NCBI RefSeq assembly: GCF_002975275.1
Contig: NZ_PCOQ01000004.1
Span: 62,001-126,000, forward strand
Reading direction: 5' to 3'
DNA length: 64,000 nucleotides
Origin: Achromobacter sp. MYb9
GTDB lineage: Bacteria; Pseudomonadota; Gammaproteobacteria; Burkholderiales; Burkholderiaceae_B
A model generated the notes under the pieces. That model had not been told where the DNA came from. It ran no database searches and saw only the letters and a list, made by a program, of their open reading frames with translations. Shown in pieces: positions 43,247 to 53,762 of this stretch; position 1 is the stretch's first letter; every line of letters starts with the position of its first letter. Made by a program: the position numbers and the translations under genes.

Positions 43247-43968
43247 GGCTTGCCGCTGCCCCTTGGTTTTTCGCCCGCCGCGCCGTGCTGCGAGACGAAC
43301 AGGTTGCGGACGTGCTCCCAGGCATCGTCCAGATGAACCTTCATGCAGGCCTGCGCGGCCTGCACATCGCGCCGCGCCAACGCGTCCAGGATGGGCTGGT
43401 GCGTGGCCGCGACCATTTCCGGATCCTGGTAGACGTTATCGATCAGCGAAATAATCATGCGCATTTCAGTCTGCGTGCTGGAAAACAGACGCAGCAAATA
43501 CGCGTTGCCCGACAGCTCGCAAATCAGGGTGTGGAAGCTCAGGTCCAGTTCGATGCGGCGATGCTGCGGCGCGTCGGCGGCTTCGGCGATCATCAGGTCA
43601 AGCAATTGCGACAACCGCGCCATGCCGGCTGTGTCCGCGTGCTCGCAGGCTGCCGCCACCGCGGTCATTTCCAGGCTCAGGCGAACCTGAAACAAGTCAT
43701 CGATTTCGCGCACGGACATTTCGCGCACGAAGAAGCCGCGGCGCGGCTTGGACACGAGGATGCCCTGGCGTTCCAAACGGCGCGAGGCCTCGCGCACCGG
43801 CGCCCGGCTGATCGCCATCTGCCGCGCGATCTCGGCTTCGACCACGCGACTGCCCGGCGGCAGCCTGCCCTGCACGATCGCTTGGGTGAGCCTTTCCTCC
43901 ACCACGCCGACCAGGTCGGGGACATTGACGGATTCGAACGTACTGGAAGCGGCCGGGTTCTCGGTCAT
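43243..43968 (-). CDS. GntR-family regulator, FCD subfamily
   Basis: A 241-residue regulator: helix-turn-helix at about 20-85 (PPGSRVVEAEIARQMAISRA, REASRRLERQGILVSKPRRG) and a helical FCD domain with DLSFHTLICELSGNAY and ATHQPILDALARRD, which hold the metal-binding residues. First gene of the leftward deacetylase-kinase-lyase operon and divergent from the aldolase/transporter operon. A perfect 14-bp palindrome lies between the two operons, so it probably controls both. Confidence 0.91.
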   Translation of the reverse strand: MTENPAASSTFESVNVPDLVGVVEERLTQAIVQGRLPPGSRVVEAEIARQMAISRAPVREASRRLERQGILVSKPRRGFFVREMSVREIDDLFQVRLSLEMTAVAAACEHADTAGMARLSQLLDLMIAEAADAPQHRRIELDLSFHTLICELSGNAYLLRLFSSTQTEMRMIISLIDNVYQDPEMVAATHQPILDALARRDVQAAQACMKVHLDDAWEHVRNLFVSQHGAAGEKPRGSGKP

Positions 43969-44054
43969 GGAATTCTCTATCAGGGTGATGAAAGACGGAC
44001 TGCGCGTGAGCGGTATAACACCCCGTTTTTTTCCAGCATATCAGTACTACTGCT

Positions 44055-44068
44055 AACTGTCGACAGTT
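44055..44068. promoter_or_regulatory. GntR operator candidate between divergent operons
   Basis: AACTGTCGACAGTT is a perfect 14-bp palindrome in the 166-base gap between the GntR gene and the class II aldolase gene. Its TGT-CG-ACA core resembles the T-x-GT-x3-AC-x-A pattern of FadR-type regulators. Confidence 0.65.
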
Positions 44069-44134
44069 GACTATCAGCACATAATGCGTCGCATCCGGCC
44101 GCTTCTGACAGCCGATCTCAACGAGGACGCATCA

Positions 44135-44908
44135 ATGGTCAATTCCCAGGAAACCGCGCCGGACACGATGAGCGCGACCGAGCAGAAAGTCCGGCACGAT
44201 TTGGCCGCTTGCTATCGGCTGATCGCCCATTTCGGCATGGACGACAGCATCTACACGCATATTTCTGCCCATGTGCCCGGCGAACCGGGCGTGTTCCTGA
44301 TCAACCCCTACGGCCACCTGTTCCGGGACATCACGCCAGAATCGCTCGTCAAGGTCGGCATGGACGGGCGGCCGGTCGCCCCCACGCCTTACGACGTCAA
44401 TCCGGCCGGGTTCACCATTCACAGCGCCGTGCACGGCGGGCGCCCCGAAGTGGGCTGCGTGCTGCATACCCATACGGTCGCGGGCGTGGCCGTGTCGTCG
44501 CTGGCCTGCGGCCTGCAGCCGGTGAACCAATGGGCCCTGCAGTTCTACAACCGCGTGGCCTATCACGACTACGAGGGCATTGCCCTGGACCTGGACGAGC
44601 GCGAACGGTTGGTGGCAGACCTGGGGCCGCACAAGGTCATGATCCTGCGCAACCACGGTCTGCTGACCACAGGCGCTACGGTCGCCGAAGCCTTCATCCT
44701 GATGCTGAACCTGGACCGCGCGTGCCGGGTGCAGTTGGCCATCCAATCGACCGGGCAGGCGACCTATCCGGTCAGCCCGCAAGTTAGCGAACGCACCGCG
44801 CGCCAGTACGCCAGCGGCGACACCAATCGCCTGCCCGGCGCGCCCGACGCCAGCGAACGCGAATGGCGCGCGCTGCTGAAGCTGGTCGAACGCCCGCCCG
44901 CCGCCTGA
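44135..44908 (+). CDS. class II aldolase/adducin-family protein
   Basis: A 257-residue protein with the class II aldolase fold. Zinc ligands are visible in VLHTHTVAGVAVS (two His) and later in LRNHGLLTTG (His). Early residues SIYTHISAHVPG match the family. The start at ATG 44135 has GAGGA eight bases upstream; the open frame from 44084 adds residues with no family support. Possible reactions are aldol cleavage or decarboxylation of a sugar- or hydroxy-acid derivative. First gene of the rightward operon with a peptide-type ABC importer. Confidence 0.88.
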   Translation: MVNSQETAPDTMSATEQKVRHDLAACYRLIAHFGMDDSIYTHISAHVPGEPGVFLINPYGHLFRDITPESLVKVGMDGRPVAPTPYDVNPAGFTIHSAVHGGRPEVGCVLHTHTVAGVAVSSLACGLQPVNQWALQFYNRVAYHDYEGIALDLDERERLVADLGPHKVMILRNHGLLTTGATVAEAFILMLNLDRACRVQLAIQSTGQATYPVSPQVSERTARQYASGDTNRLPGAPDASEREWRALLKLVERPPAA

Positions 44909-44980
44909 ACGGCCGCATCGTCCTTCCTATCTTTCTGCCCCCTCTTTCGCCCTCTGCGGCCCGTCACCAGGAGAACCCCC

Positions 44981-46546
44981 ATGAATCGACGCGACTTTCT
45001 GATTGCCGGCGCCGCCACGGCCGGATGGTGGAGCGGCAGCGCCGCCCTGCCCGCCTGGGCGGCGGCCGCCCGCAACGGCGTGCTGAACATCGCCGTGCAG
45101 CCGGAGCCGCCCGGGCTCATGCTAGGCATCATCCAGAACGGCCCCACCCAGATGATCGGGGGCAACATCTACGAAAGCCTGCTGCGTTACGACGAAAAAC
45201 TGGCGCCGATGCCCGGCCTGGCCACGTCCTGGACCGTCAACGACGCGGCCACCGTCTACACCTTCAAGCTGAAGGAAGGCGTGCTTTGGCACGACGGCAA
45301 ACCCTTCAACGCGCACGACGTGGTCTTCAGCGTGGACCAGTTCCTGCGCAAGACCCATGCGCGGCTGCGTGCGGGTCTGGCCTTCGTGGACAGCATCAAG
45401 GCGCTGGACGATCACACCGTCGAATTCCGCCTGCCGCGGCCCTTCGGCCCGTTCCTTGGCCTTTTCGAAGTCGGCACGATGCCCATGGTGCCGCGTCACA
45501 TCTATGAAGGCACCGACTACCTGAGCAACCCGGCGAACAACACGCCCATCGGCACCGGTCCCTACAAGTTCAAGGAATGGCGCCGCGGTTCGTTCATCCA
45601 ACTGGTGCGCAACGAGCAGTACCACGAGCCCGGCTTGCCCAGCGTGGAAACGGTGTACTTCCACGTCATTCCCGACGCCGCGTCGCGCGCCGCCGCCTTC
45701 GAATCCGGCAAGCTGGACATCCTGCCTGGCGGCACCGTCGAGTACTTCGACATCGAGCGCTTGAAGAGCCTGCCCAATGTTGAAATCACCACCAAGGGGT
45801 GGGAGTTCTTCGGCCCCCACTCGTTCATGTGGCTGAATAACCGCCACCCCGTGCTGGCCGATGTGCGCGTGCGCCGCGCCATCATGTATGCGCTGGACCG
45901 CGAAGCCATGCGCAACGTGGCCTGGTACGGCTTCGGCAAAGTTGCAACCGGCCCCTTCAACAGCACCGTCCGCTACCACACCGACGAGGTCACCCGCTAT
46001 CCGCGCGACGTGGCGCGCGCCAAGCAACTGCTGAAAGAAGCCGGCTACAAAGGCCAGACGCTGCGCCTCTTGCCCCTGCCCTATGGAGAAACCTGGCAGC
46101 GCTTCGCCGAAATCGCGCGGCAGAACCTGGCCGAGGCCGGGATCAAGCTGGAAATGACTGCCACCGACGTGGCCGGCTGGAGCGAAAAGACCGCCAACTG
46201 GGAATACGACATCGCCTTTTGCTACCTGTACCAGTACGGCGACGCGGCGCTGGGCGTCAGCCGCAACTACCTGAGTTCCACGATCGCCAAGGGCTCGCCG
46301 TGGAACAACGTCGAGGGCTACAGCAACCCGAAGGTCGACGACCTGTTCGAACGCGGTTCGCGCGAGGCCGATCCGGAAGCCCGCCGCAAACTTTACGAAG
46401 AAGCGCAGCGCATCCTGGTCGACGAGGTTCCCGTGGCGTGGCTGCTTGAGCTGCAATTCCCCACGCTCTACCGCAACAACATCAAGAACCTGATCAATTC
46501 GGGCATCGGCATGAACGATAGCCTGGCGCGCGCCACGCTGGCCTAA
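44981..46546 (+). CDS. ABC transporter substrate-binding protein, family 5
   Basis: A 521-residue extracytoplasmic binding protein of the DppA/OppA family. The leader NRRDFLIAGAATAGWW is a twin-arginine signal ending near AWA/AAA. Family parts: YESLLRYDEKLAPMPGLATS, WTVNDAATVYTFKLKEGVLW, and WEYDIAFCYLYQYGD. It would capture a peptide, amino-acid conjugate or opine-like ligand for the permeases encoded next. Ribosome site: CAGGAGAA seven bases before the ATG. Confidence 0.92.
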   Translation: MNRRDFLIAGAATAGWWSGSAALPAWAAAARNGVLNIAVQPEPPGLMLGIIQNGPTQMIGGNIYESLLRYDEKLAPMPGLATSWTVNDAATVYTFKLKEGVLWHDGKPFNAHDVVFSVDQFLRKTHARLRAGLAFVDSIKALDDHTVEFRLPRPFGPFLGLFEVGTMPMVPRHIYEGTDYLSNPANNTPIGTGPYKFKEWRRGSFIQLVRNEQYHEPGLPSVETVYFHVIPDAASRAAAFESGKLDILPGGTVEYFDIERLKSLPNVEITTKGWEFFGPHSFMWLNNRHPVLADVRVRRAIMYALDREAMRNVAWYGFGKVATGPFNSTVRYHTDEVTRYPRDVARAKQLLKEAGYKGQTLRLLPLPYGETWQRFAEIARQNLAEAGIKLEMTATDVAGWSEKTANWEYDIAFCYLYQYGDAALGVSRNYLSSTIAKGSPWNNVEGYSNPKVDDLFERGSREADPEARRKLYEEAQRILVDEVPVAWLLELQFPTLYRNNIKNLINSGIGMNDSLARATLA

Positions 46547-46577
46547 GCCGCGACGACCCAGACAGGGGGAATGCTTC

Positions 46578-47548
<971 letters not shown>

Positions 47549-47552
<4 letters not shown>

Positions 47553-48394
47553 ACAACGGATTCTGGCGGCGCTTCCGCCGCAACAAAGGCGCCGTGGCAG
47601 GCTTGGCCGTCATGGCAGCGGTGCTGCTACTTGCCCTGACCGCGCCGCTGATCGCCGCGCACGATCCCTGGGCCATGGTGCAGCGACCGTTCCTGCCCCC
47701 GCTGAACATCGTGGGCCTGCCGTTCGGCACCGACACGCTCGGCCGGGACATCGGTTCGGGACTGGCCTACGGCGCCCGCATCTCGCTGCTAATCGGGCTG
47801 ATATCCACCTTGGCCGGGCTGCTGATCGGGGTATCGATCGGCGCCTTGGCGGGCTATTACGGCGGCTGGATCGACAACAGCCTGATGCGCTTCACCGAAC
47901 TGTTCCAGGCCATCCCCAGCTTTGCGCTGGCCATCGTGCTGGTGGCGATCTTCCAGCCCTCGGTGGGGTCCATCGTGACCGCCATCGCGCTGGTCTCGTG
48001 GCCGCCCGTGGCCCGCCTCGTGCGCAGCGAATTCCTGACGCTGCGCCATCGCGACTTCGTCCACGCCGCGCATCTGGCGGGCGAATCGAACCTGCGCATC
48101 ATCATTACGCAGATCCTGCCCAACGCCGCCGCCCCCATCGTCGTCATGGGCTCGCTGATGGTGGCCACCGCGATATTGCTGGAGTCCAGCTTGAGCTTCA
48201 TGGGGCTGGGCGACCCCAACGTCATGAGCTGGGGCTACATGATCGGCGCCGCGCGCACCGCGCTCAGGCAAGCGTGGTGGATCAGCCTGTTTCCCGGCAT
48301 CGCCATCCTGCTGACCGTGCTTGCGTTGAACCTGATCGGGGAAGGCCTGAGCGACGGCCTGAACACCCGCCTGGACGCAAGGAGCCGCGCATGA
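47549..48394 (+). CDS. ABC transporter permease, DppC/OppC type
   Basis: A 281-residue permease with a cytosolic N terminus (FWRRFRRNKGAVAGLAVMAA), about six helices, PFGTDTLGRDIGSGLAYGAR and the EAA loop LRHRDFVHAAHLAGESNLRI. The start at 47549 overlaps the previous stop and the next gene overlaps its own stop (ATGA at 48391), so the permeases and ATPase are translationally coupled. Confidence 0.94.
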
Positions 48395-50034
48395 ACGCCT
48401 CCCCCTCCCTTCTGGACATCCAGGGCTTAAGCATCCAATTGCCGGCCGGCGCTGACCGCGCCCTGGCCGTCAAGGAAGCCAGCCTGTCCATCGCCAGCGG
48501 CGAAACGCTGTGCATCGTGGGCGAAAGCGGCTCGGGAAAATCCATGATCGCCAATGCGGTCATGGGCCTGTTGCCACAGCCCCTGGTGCGCCCCGTCGGG
48601 GGCAGCATCGTTTTCCAGGGCCATGACCTGTTGGCGCTGGCTGAACCGCAGTGGCGCGCGCTGCGCGGCAACCGCATCGGCATGATCTTCCAGGACCCGA
48701 TGTCGGCGCTGAACCCCGTCATGCGGATCGGCGACCAACTGGAAGAAGCGCTGGATGCGCACGTAAAGCTGTCGTCCGCCGAAAAGCGCGCGCGCATCAT
48801 TGCGGCGTTGACCGACGTGCGCTTGCCAGACCCGGCGGGCATTGCCGCCAGCTACCCGGGCCGGCTGTCCGGCGGGCAACGGCAACGCGTCATGATCGCC
48901 TGCGCGCTGATGCTGGAACCCGCGCTGTTGATCGCGGACGAACCCACGACCGCCCTGGACGTAACCACCCAGGCGCAGATCCTTGACCTGATCCGCGATT
49001 TGCAGGCCAAGCGCGGCACCGCCGTGCTGTTCATCACGCACGACTTCGGCGTCGTGTCGCAAATTGCCGACCGCGTGGCGGTCATGCAACTGGGCCAGAT
49101 CGTCGAGGCCGGCACCGCGGACCAGGTGCTGGGCCATCCGCGCCATGACTACACGCGCAAGCTTATCGCCGCCATTCCGCATGGCGTGCCCGCCCTTGGC
49201 GCCGCCGCCTCGCAGCACCCGGTGCTGCTGGATGTGCGCGACCTCAGCAAGACCTACGTTTCCGGCGGCGGCGTGTTTAGGCGGGGCCGGGAAACGCCCG
49301 CCATGCGCGGCATCAGCTTCAGCCTGCGGCGCGGCGAAGTGCTGGGGCTGGTCGGCGAATCCGGCTCCGGCAAATCCACCTTGGGCCGTTGCATTGCAGG
49401 ACTGCTGGCCCAAGACAGCGGCCAGATCTTGTTCAACGGCAAGGACCGTGGCGTCCAGGGCGGCGCTCGGCCCGACCCTGGCCGCATCCAGATGGTGTTC
49501 CAGGACCCCCAGGCATCGTTGAACCCGCGGCATACCGTCGGCCGTTCGATCATGGCCGGTCCTATCGCCCAAGGCATGGCGCCCGCCGACGCGCAGGCGC
49601 GCGCGGCCGAATTGCTGCAGTGGGTCGGGCTTAGCCCGGATGCCGTCAAGCGCTACCCGCATGAATTCTCCGGCGGCCAGCGCCAGCGCATCGGCATCGC
49701 CCGCGCGCTGGCATCCGACCCCGAGCTGATCGTGGCCGACGAACCGGTTTCAGCGTTGGACGTGTCGGTGCAAGCCCAAGTCCTCGCGCTGTTCGCCAGC
49801 GTGCGCGAACAATTCAAGCTCAGTATGCTGTTCGTCACGCACGACTTGCGCGTCGCCGCGCAGATGTGCGACCGCATCGCCGTCATGCAGCAGGGCCGCA
49901 TCATCGAATGCGGCCCCGCCGCCCAGATCATCCAGGAACCTCAACAGGCCTATACGCGTGAACTGGTACAGGCGGTACCCGATTTCACCCGGATCGTCTC
50001 CGGGCGCCACGGAAGCGAGGCGGCCGTCGCATGA
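48391..50034 (+). CDS. fused dual ATPase of peptide-type ABC importer (DppD-DppF)
   Basis: A 547-residue protein holding two complete ABC cassettes. First: Walker A GESGSGKSM, signature LSGGQRQRVM and Walker B LLIADEPT. Second, from about residue 275: Walker A GESGSGKST, signature FSGGQRQRIG and Walker B LIVADEPV. Each is followed by the oligopeptide-transporter C-terminal region. Such fusions (GsiA, YejF type) replace the separate DppD and DppF subunits. It powers the two permeases encoded just upstream. Confidence 0.95.
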   Translation: MNASPSLLDIQGLSIQLPAGADRALAVKEASLSIASGETLCIVGESGSGKSMIANAVMGLLPQPLVRPVGGSIVFQGHDLLALAEPQWRALRGNRIGMIFQDPMSALNPVMRIGDQLEEALDAHVKLSSAEKRARIIAALTDVRLPDPAGIAASYPGRLSGGQRQRVMIACALMLEPALLIADEPTTALDVTTQAQILDLIRDLQAKRGTAVLFITHDFGVVSQIADRVAVMQLGQIVEAGTADQVLGHPRHDYTRKLIAAIPHGVPALGAAASQHPVLLDVRDLSKTYVSGGGVFRRGRETPAMRGISFSLRRGEVLGLVGESGSGKSTLGRCIAGLLAQDSGQILFNGKDRGVQGGARPDPGRIQMVFQDPQASLNPRHTVGRSIMAGPIAQGMAPADAQARAAELLQWVGLSPDAVKRYPHEFSGGQRQRIGIARALASDPELIVADEPVSALDVSVQAQVLALFASVREQFKLSMLFVTHDLRVAAQMCDRIAVMQQGRIIECGPAAQIIQEPQQAYTRELVQAVPDFTRIVSGRHGSEAAVA

Positions 50035-50999
50035 ACGCCCCGCATCCCGCCGCCATCCGGCCGCCCTGCGTCGCCCTGCTCAGCCGCGTCCTTGACATGC
50101 GTTACCTGGTGCCCGCCTTTCAGGCGTTGCGCCCGGACATCGCCTGGCGCACCGTCGACAACCTGGGCAAACCCGAAGACATCGACGCCGCCGTCTGTTG
50201 GCTGCCGCCCGCCGGCCTGCTGCGCACCCTGCCCAACCTGCGTCTGATCCAATCGATCGGCGCGGGCGTGGATCATATCTACGCCGACCCCGGCATCCCG
50301 CTTGGCGTTCCCGTCTGCCGTATCGCGGAAACCGGCATGGCCGACGGCATGACGACCTACGTGACCTGGGCGGTTATCAACCACCACCGCCATTTTCCCG
50401 ACTACGTCCGAAACCATGCGCAAGGCCTGTGGCGCGAAAGCCCTATCGTCCCGCCGTCCGCGCACCGTGTCGCCATCGCGGGGCTGGGCCGGCTGGGCTT
50501 GAAGGCGGCAAGCGCGCTGGCCGCCCTGGGCTACCCCGTTTCGGGCTGGAGCCGCACGCCCAAACCCGATCTTCCCGAAGGCGTCACCGGCTATCACGGG
50601 ACGGACGGACTGCCCGCGCTGTTGGCCAATGCCGACACGCTGGTGTGCTTACTGCCCCTGACAGGCGAAACGCGCGGATTTCTGAACGCCACGACGTTTT
50701 CCCAGTTGCCCAAGGGCGCCCATGTCATCAACGCGGGCCGCGGCGAACACCTGGACGCGCAAGCCCTGCTGAACGCCTTGGACACAGGGCAGCTTTCCTA
50801 CGCCACGCTGGACGCCACCCCCGAAGAACCTCTACCCGCCGACCACGTGCTGTGGCGCCACCCGCGCGTGCTGGTCACGCCCCACATCGCTACCCGCACG
50901 CCGGCCGCAGCCATCGCCGCGCAGACCCTGGAGAACCTGAATCTTGTGCTGTGCGGCAAACGTCCGGATACCTGCGCGGACGCCACGCTGGGGTACTGA
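50031..50999 (+). CDS. 2-hydroxyacid dehydrogenase (GhrA-like)
   Basis: A 322-residue NAD(P)-dependent reductase of the glyoxylate/hydroxypyruvate reductase A type. Cofactor motif VAIAGLGRLGLKAASALAAL; catalytic Arg in INAGRGEHLD, Glu in DATPEEPLP and His in VLVTPHIATRT. SIGAGVDHIYADP is typical of GhrA. The ATG overlaps the ATPase stop by four bases, so it belongs to the transporter/aldolase operon and probably handles a 2-oxo acid from that pathway. It converges with copA, ten bases apart. Confidence 0.9.
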   Translation: MNAPHPAAIRPPCVALLSRVLDMRYLVPAFQALRPDIAWRTVDNLGKPEDIDAAVCWLPPAGLLRTLPNLRLIQSIGAGVDHIYADPGIPLGVPVCRIAETGMADGMTTYVTWAVINHHRHFPDYVRNHAQGLWRESPIVPPSAHRVAIAGLGRLGLKAASALAALGYPVSGWSRTPKPDLPEGVTGYHGTDGLPALLANADTLVCLLPLTGETRGFLNATTFSQLPKGAHVINAGRGEHLDAQALLNALDTGQLSYATLDATPEEPLPADHVLWRHPRVLVTPHIATRTPAAAIAAQTLENLNLVLCGKRPDTCADATLGY

Positions 51000-51009
51000 T
51001 ACCCGAGGT

Positions 51010-53493
51010 TCATTGCCCCATAGGCGGCTGGAAGCGGCGAAGGCGCAGCGCGTTGCCAAGCACGAACACGCTTGACATCGCCATGGCGCCCGCTGCGAAC
51101 ACCGGCGACAGCAGCACGCCCCAGGTGGGATACAACGCCCCGGCCGCCACGGGGATCAGCGCCGTGTTGTAGGCGAAGGCCCAGAACAGGTTCTGGCGGA
51201 TGTTGCCGATGGTAGCCTTGGACAGCGCGATGGCGTTGGGCACGCCCAGCAGGTTGCCGGACATCAGCACGACGTCGGCGGACTCGACCGCCACATCGGT
51301 GCCGGTGCCGATGGCCAGGCCGACATCGGCCTCTGCCAGCGCCGGCGCATCGTTGATGCCGTCGCCCACGAACGCGATCTGGCCATACGCCGCCTTCAGC
51401 CGGCGCACGGCATCCACCTTGCCTTCCGGCAACACCTCGGCCACGACTTCATCGATGCCCAATTGCTTGGCAATGGCCTGTGCGGTGCGGGCGTTGTCGC
51501 CGGTGATCATGGCCACCTTCAGCCCCAGCTGATGCAGCGCCGTGATGGCCGCAGGCGTGCTGGGCTTGATCGGGTCCGCGACAGCGATGATGGCGGCCAG
51601 CCGGCCATCGACCGCGGCATACAGCGGCGACTTACCTTCGTCGCCCAGGCGCTCGGCGGTTTGCGCGAAGGCGCCCACATCCAGGCCCAATTCACGCATG
51701 TAGCGGTCAGCGCCCACTTCCACGCGGGTGCCCCCCACCGTGGCACGCACGCCCATGCCCGTGACCGACTCGAAGTCCGTCATCGCCGGCAGCGCGATGC
51801 CGTCTTCCACGGCGGCCTCGACGATGGCGCGGGCGATGGGATGTTCCGACCGCGATTCCACCGCGGCCACCTTCGCAAGCACCTCGTTGCGGTCGAAGTC
51901 GGCGGCGATCTCCAGATCGGTCAGCACCGGGCGGCCTTCAGTCAGCGTGCCGGTCTTGTCCACGGCCACGACCCGGGCATCCTTAAGCAGTTGCAGCGCC
52001 TCGCCCTTGCGGAACAGCACGCCCATCTCGGCGCCTCGGCCGGTGCCAACCATGATGGAGGTTGGCGTCGCCAGGCCCATGGCGCAAGGGCAAGCGATGA
52101 TCAGCACCGCCACGGCATTGACCAGCGCAAAGGTCAGGGCCGGTGACGGCCCGAACGCCAGCCACACCAGGAAGGTCGCCACGGCGGCAATCATCACCGC
52201 CGGCACGAACCACAGCGTCACCTTGTCGACCACCGCCTGGATGGGCAGCTTGGAGCCTTGGGCCTGTTCAACCAGGCGGATGATCTGCGCCAGCATGGTC
52301 TGACCGCCCACGGCGGTGGCGCGCAGCGTCAGCGCTCCCTTCTGATTGACGGTGCCGCCGACGACGGCGCTGCCGGCCTGTTTCTCGACGGGAATGGGCT
52401 CGCCCGTGATCATGGACTCATCCACGAAGCTGCGGCCTTCGGTCACTTCGCCATCGACCGGCACCCGCTCGCCTGGCCGGACTTCCACCAGATCGTCCAG
52501 AGCCACGTCGGTGATCGGAATGTCCACGGCCCGGCCATCGCGCAGCACGTGCGCAACCTTGGCCTGCAGCCCAACCAGACGCTTGATGGCCTCGGAGGTG
52601 CGCCCCTTGGCGCGAGCCTCCAGGTAACGACCCAGCAGGATCAGCGCGACGATGACGGCGGCCGCCTCGTAGTAGACGTTCACCGTCCCGGCCGGCAGCA
52701 GCCCCGGCGCGAAGGTGGCCACCAGCGAATAGCCGAACGCCGCCGCGGTGCCAACCGCGACAAGCGAATTCATGTCCGGCGCCAGGCGCGCCAGCGCCGG
52801 AAACCCCTTCAGGTAGAAGCGCCTGCCCGGTACGGCCAGCACCAGCAGCGTCAGCACGAACTGCAAATACCAGCTTTCCTGCATGCCGATGGTATTCATG
52901 ACCCATTCATGCATGCCGGGGATGACGTGCGAACCCATTTCCAGCACGAACACCGGCAAGGCCAGCACGCTGGCCAGGATGAGGTCGCGCTTGAGTTCGG
53001 CCCGCTCGGCGTCCTTCTTTTCCGCGGCGGCCGCTTCGGCCTGCGCGCCGGTATCGACGGGACGCGCCTCGTAGCCGGCCTTCTCGATGGCCGCGATCAG
53101 GTCTTGCGCGGCCGCCACGCCATGCACGGTGGCGCGTTCGGTCGCCAGGTTCACCGTGGCCTGCGTGACGCCGGGCACCGCCTTCAGCGCCTTCTCGACG
53201 CGACCCACGCACGACGCGCAGGTCATGCCCCCGACCGCCAGTTCGACGGCGCCGGCAGGCACGTCGTAGCCCACCTTTTCGACCGCCTGGACCAACGCCA
53301 TGCGATCGACCGGCCCCACCGCGACGATGTCCGCCCGTTCGGTGGCAAGGTTCACGGAAACTTTGCCGACGCCCTCGACCTTGGTCAGGGCGGCCTCCAC
53401 CCGGCCGACGCAGCTTGCGCAGGTCATGCCCTCGATCGGCAGGCTTATCGTGGCGGCAAACGCGCGAGCGTCACGGGTACTTGGCATGCTCAT
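51010..53493 (-). CDS. copA: Cu(+)-exporting P1B-type ATPase CopA
   Basis: An 827-residue copper pump of the inner membrane. Two N-terminal heavy-metal domains have GMTCASCVG at Cys25/Cys28 and [10 protein letters not shown] at Cys92/Cys95. Eight helices follow; the metal site is [12 protein letters not shown], the phosphorylation site [10 protein letters not shown], and the hinge [18 protein letters not shown]. It exports monovalent copper (possibly also silver or gold) to the periplasm. GGGAG lies seven bases before the ATG; a second ATG two codons in is possible. Its promoter at 53530-53560 has the CueR form. Confidence 0.95.
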   Translation of the reverse strand: MSMPSTRDARAFAATISLPIEGMTCASCVGRVEAALTKVEGVGKVSVNLATERADIVAVGPVDRMALVQAVEKVGYDVPAGAVELAVGGMTCASCVGRVEKALKAVPGVTQATVNLATERATVHGVAAAQDLIAAIEKAGYEARPVDTGAQAEAAAAEKKDAERAELKRDLILASVLALPVFVLEMGSHVIPGMHEWVMNTIGMQESWYLQFVLTLLVLAVPGRRFYLKGFPALARLAPDMNSLVAVGTAAAFGYSLVATFAPGLLPAGTVNVYYEAAAVIVALILLGRYLEARAKGRTSEAIKRLVGLQAKVAHVLRDGRAVDIPITDVALDDLVEVRPGERVPVDGEVTEGRSFVDESMITGEPIPVEKQAGSAVVGGTVNQKGALTLRATAVGGQTMLAQIIRLVEQAQGSKLPIQAVVDKVTLWFVPAVMIAAVATFLVWLAFGPSPALTFALVNAVAVLIIACPCAMGLATPTSIMVGTGRGAEMGVLFRKGEALQLLKDARVVAVDKTGTLTEGRPVLTDLEIAADFDRNEVLAKVAAVESRSEHPIARAIVEAAVEDGIALPAMTDFESVTGMGVRATVGGTRVEVGADRYMRELGLDVGAFAQTAERLGDEGKSPLYAAVDGRLAAIIAVADPIKPSTPAAITALHQLGLKVAMITGDNARTAQAIAKQLGIDEVVAEVLPEGKVDAVRRLKAAYGQIAFVGDGINDAPALAEADVGLAIGTGTDVAVESADVVLMSGNLLGVPNAIALSKATIGNIRQNLFWAFAYNTALIPVAAGALYPTWGVLLSPVFAAGAMAMSSVFVLGNALRLRRFQPPMGQ

Positions 53494-53529
53494 GGCGTGC
53501 TCCCATTGTTCAAAGTAGGCATAAGGGAT

Positions 53530-53560
53530 ACGTTAAAGCTTCCAACGTTGGGAAGGTCAA
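53530..53560 (-). promoter_or_regulatory. CueR-type promoter of copA
   Basis: On the minus strand, TTGACC (-35, 53560-53555) and TAACGT (-10, 53535-53530) are separated by 19 bases, the overlong spacer of MerR-family promoters. The spacer carries the inverted repeat CTTCCCAACGTTGGAAG, nearly the CueR operator of E. coli copA (CCTTCC...GGAAGG). The copA ATG lies about 30 bases past the expected transcription start. Confidence 0.82.
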
Positions 53561-53665
53561 GCGCTTGTTTTCATACCGCCGCTTCGGACGCGGCTTGCTT
53601 CTGCGGCGTGAAAAACACATCGGCGTTCATGCCTTCGGCGTTCAGCCCTTGCGCAAACGAACACC

Positions 53666-53696
53666 TTGACCTTCCAACCATTGCAGTACCTAACCT
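53666..53696 (+). promoter_or_regulatory. MerR-type promoter of the RND efflux operon
   Basis: TTGACC (53666-53671) and TAACCT (53691-53696) are separated by 19 bases, again the MerR-family spacing, and the spacer starts TTCCAAC like the copA operator. The right half of the dyad (GCAGTACC) is poor, so binding by the same regulator is less sure. The promoter would start transcription near 53703, about 60 bases before the periplasmic-adaptor gene. Confidence 0.6.
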
Positions 53697-53762
53697 TTCC
53701 GAAAAATGCGGCAGAAACGCTTCGGAAGGGCCGACGCCCTGCTGCACGGAAGGGACTTGTAC

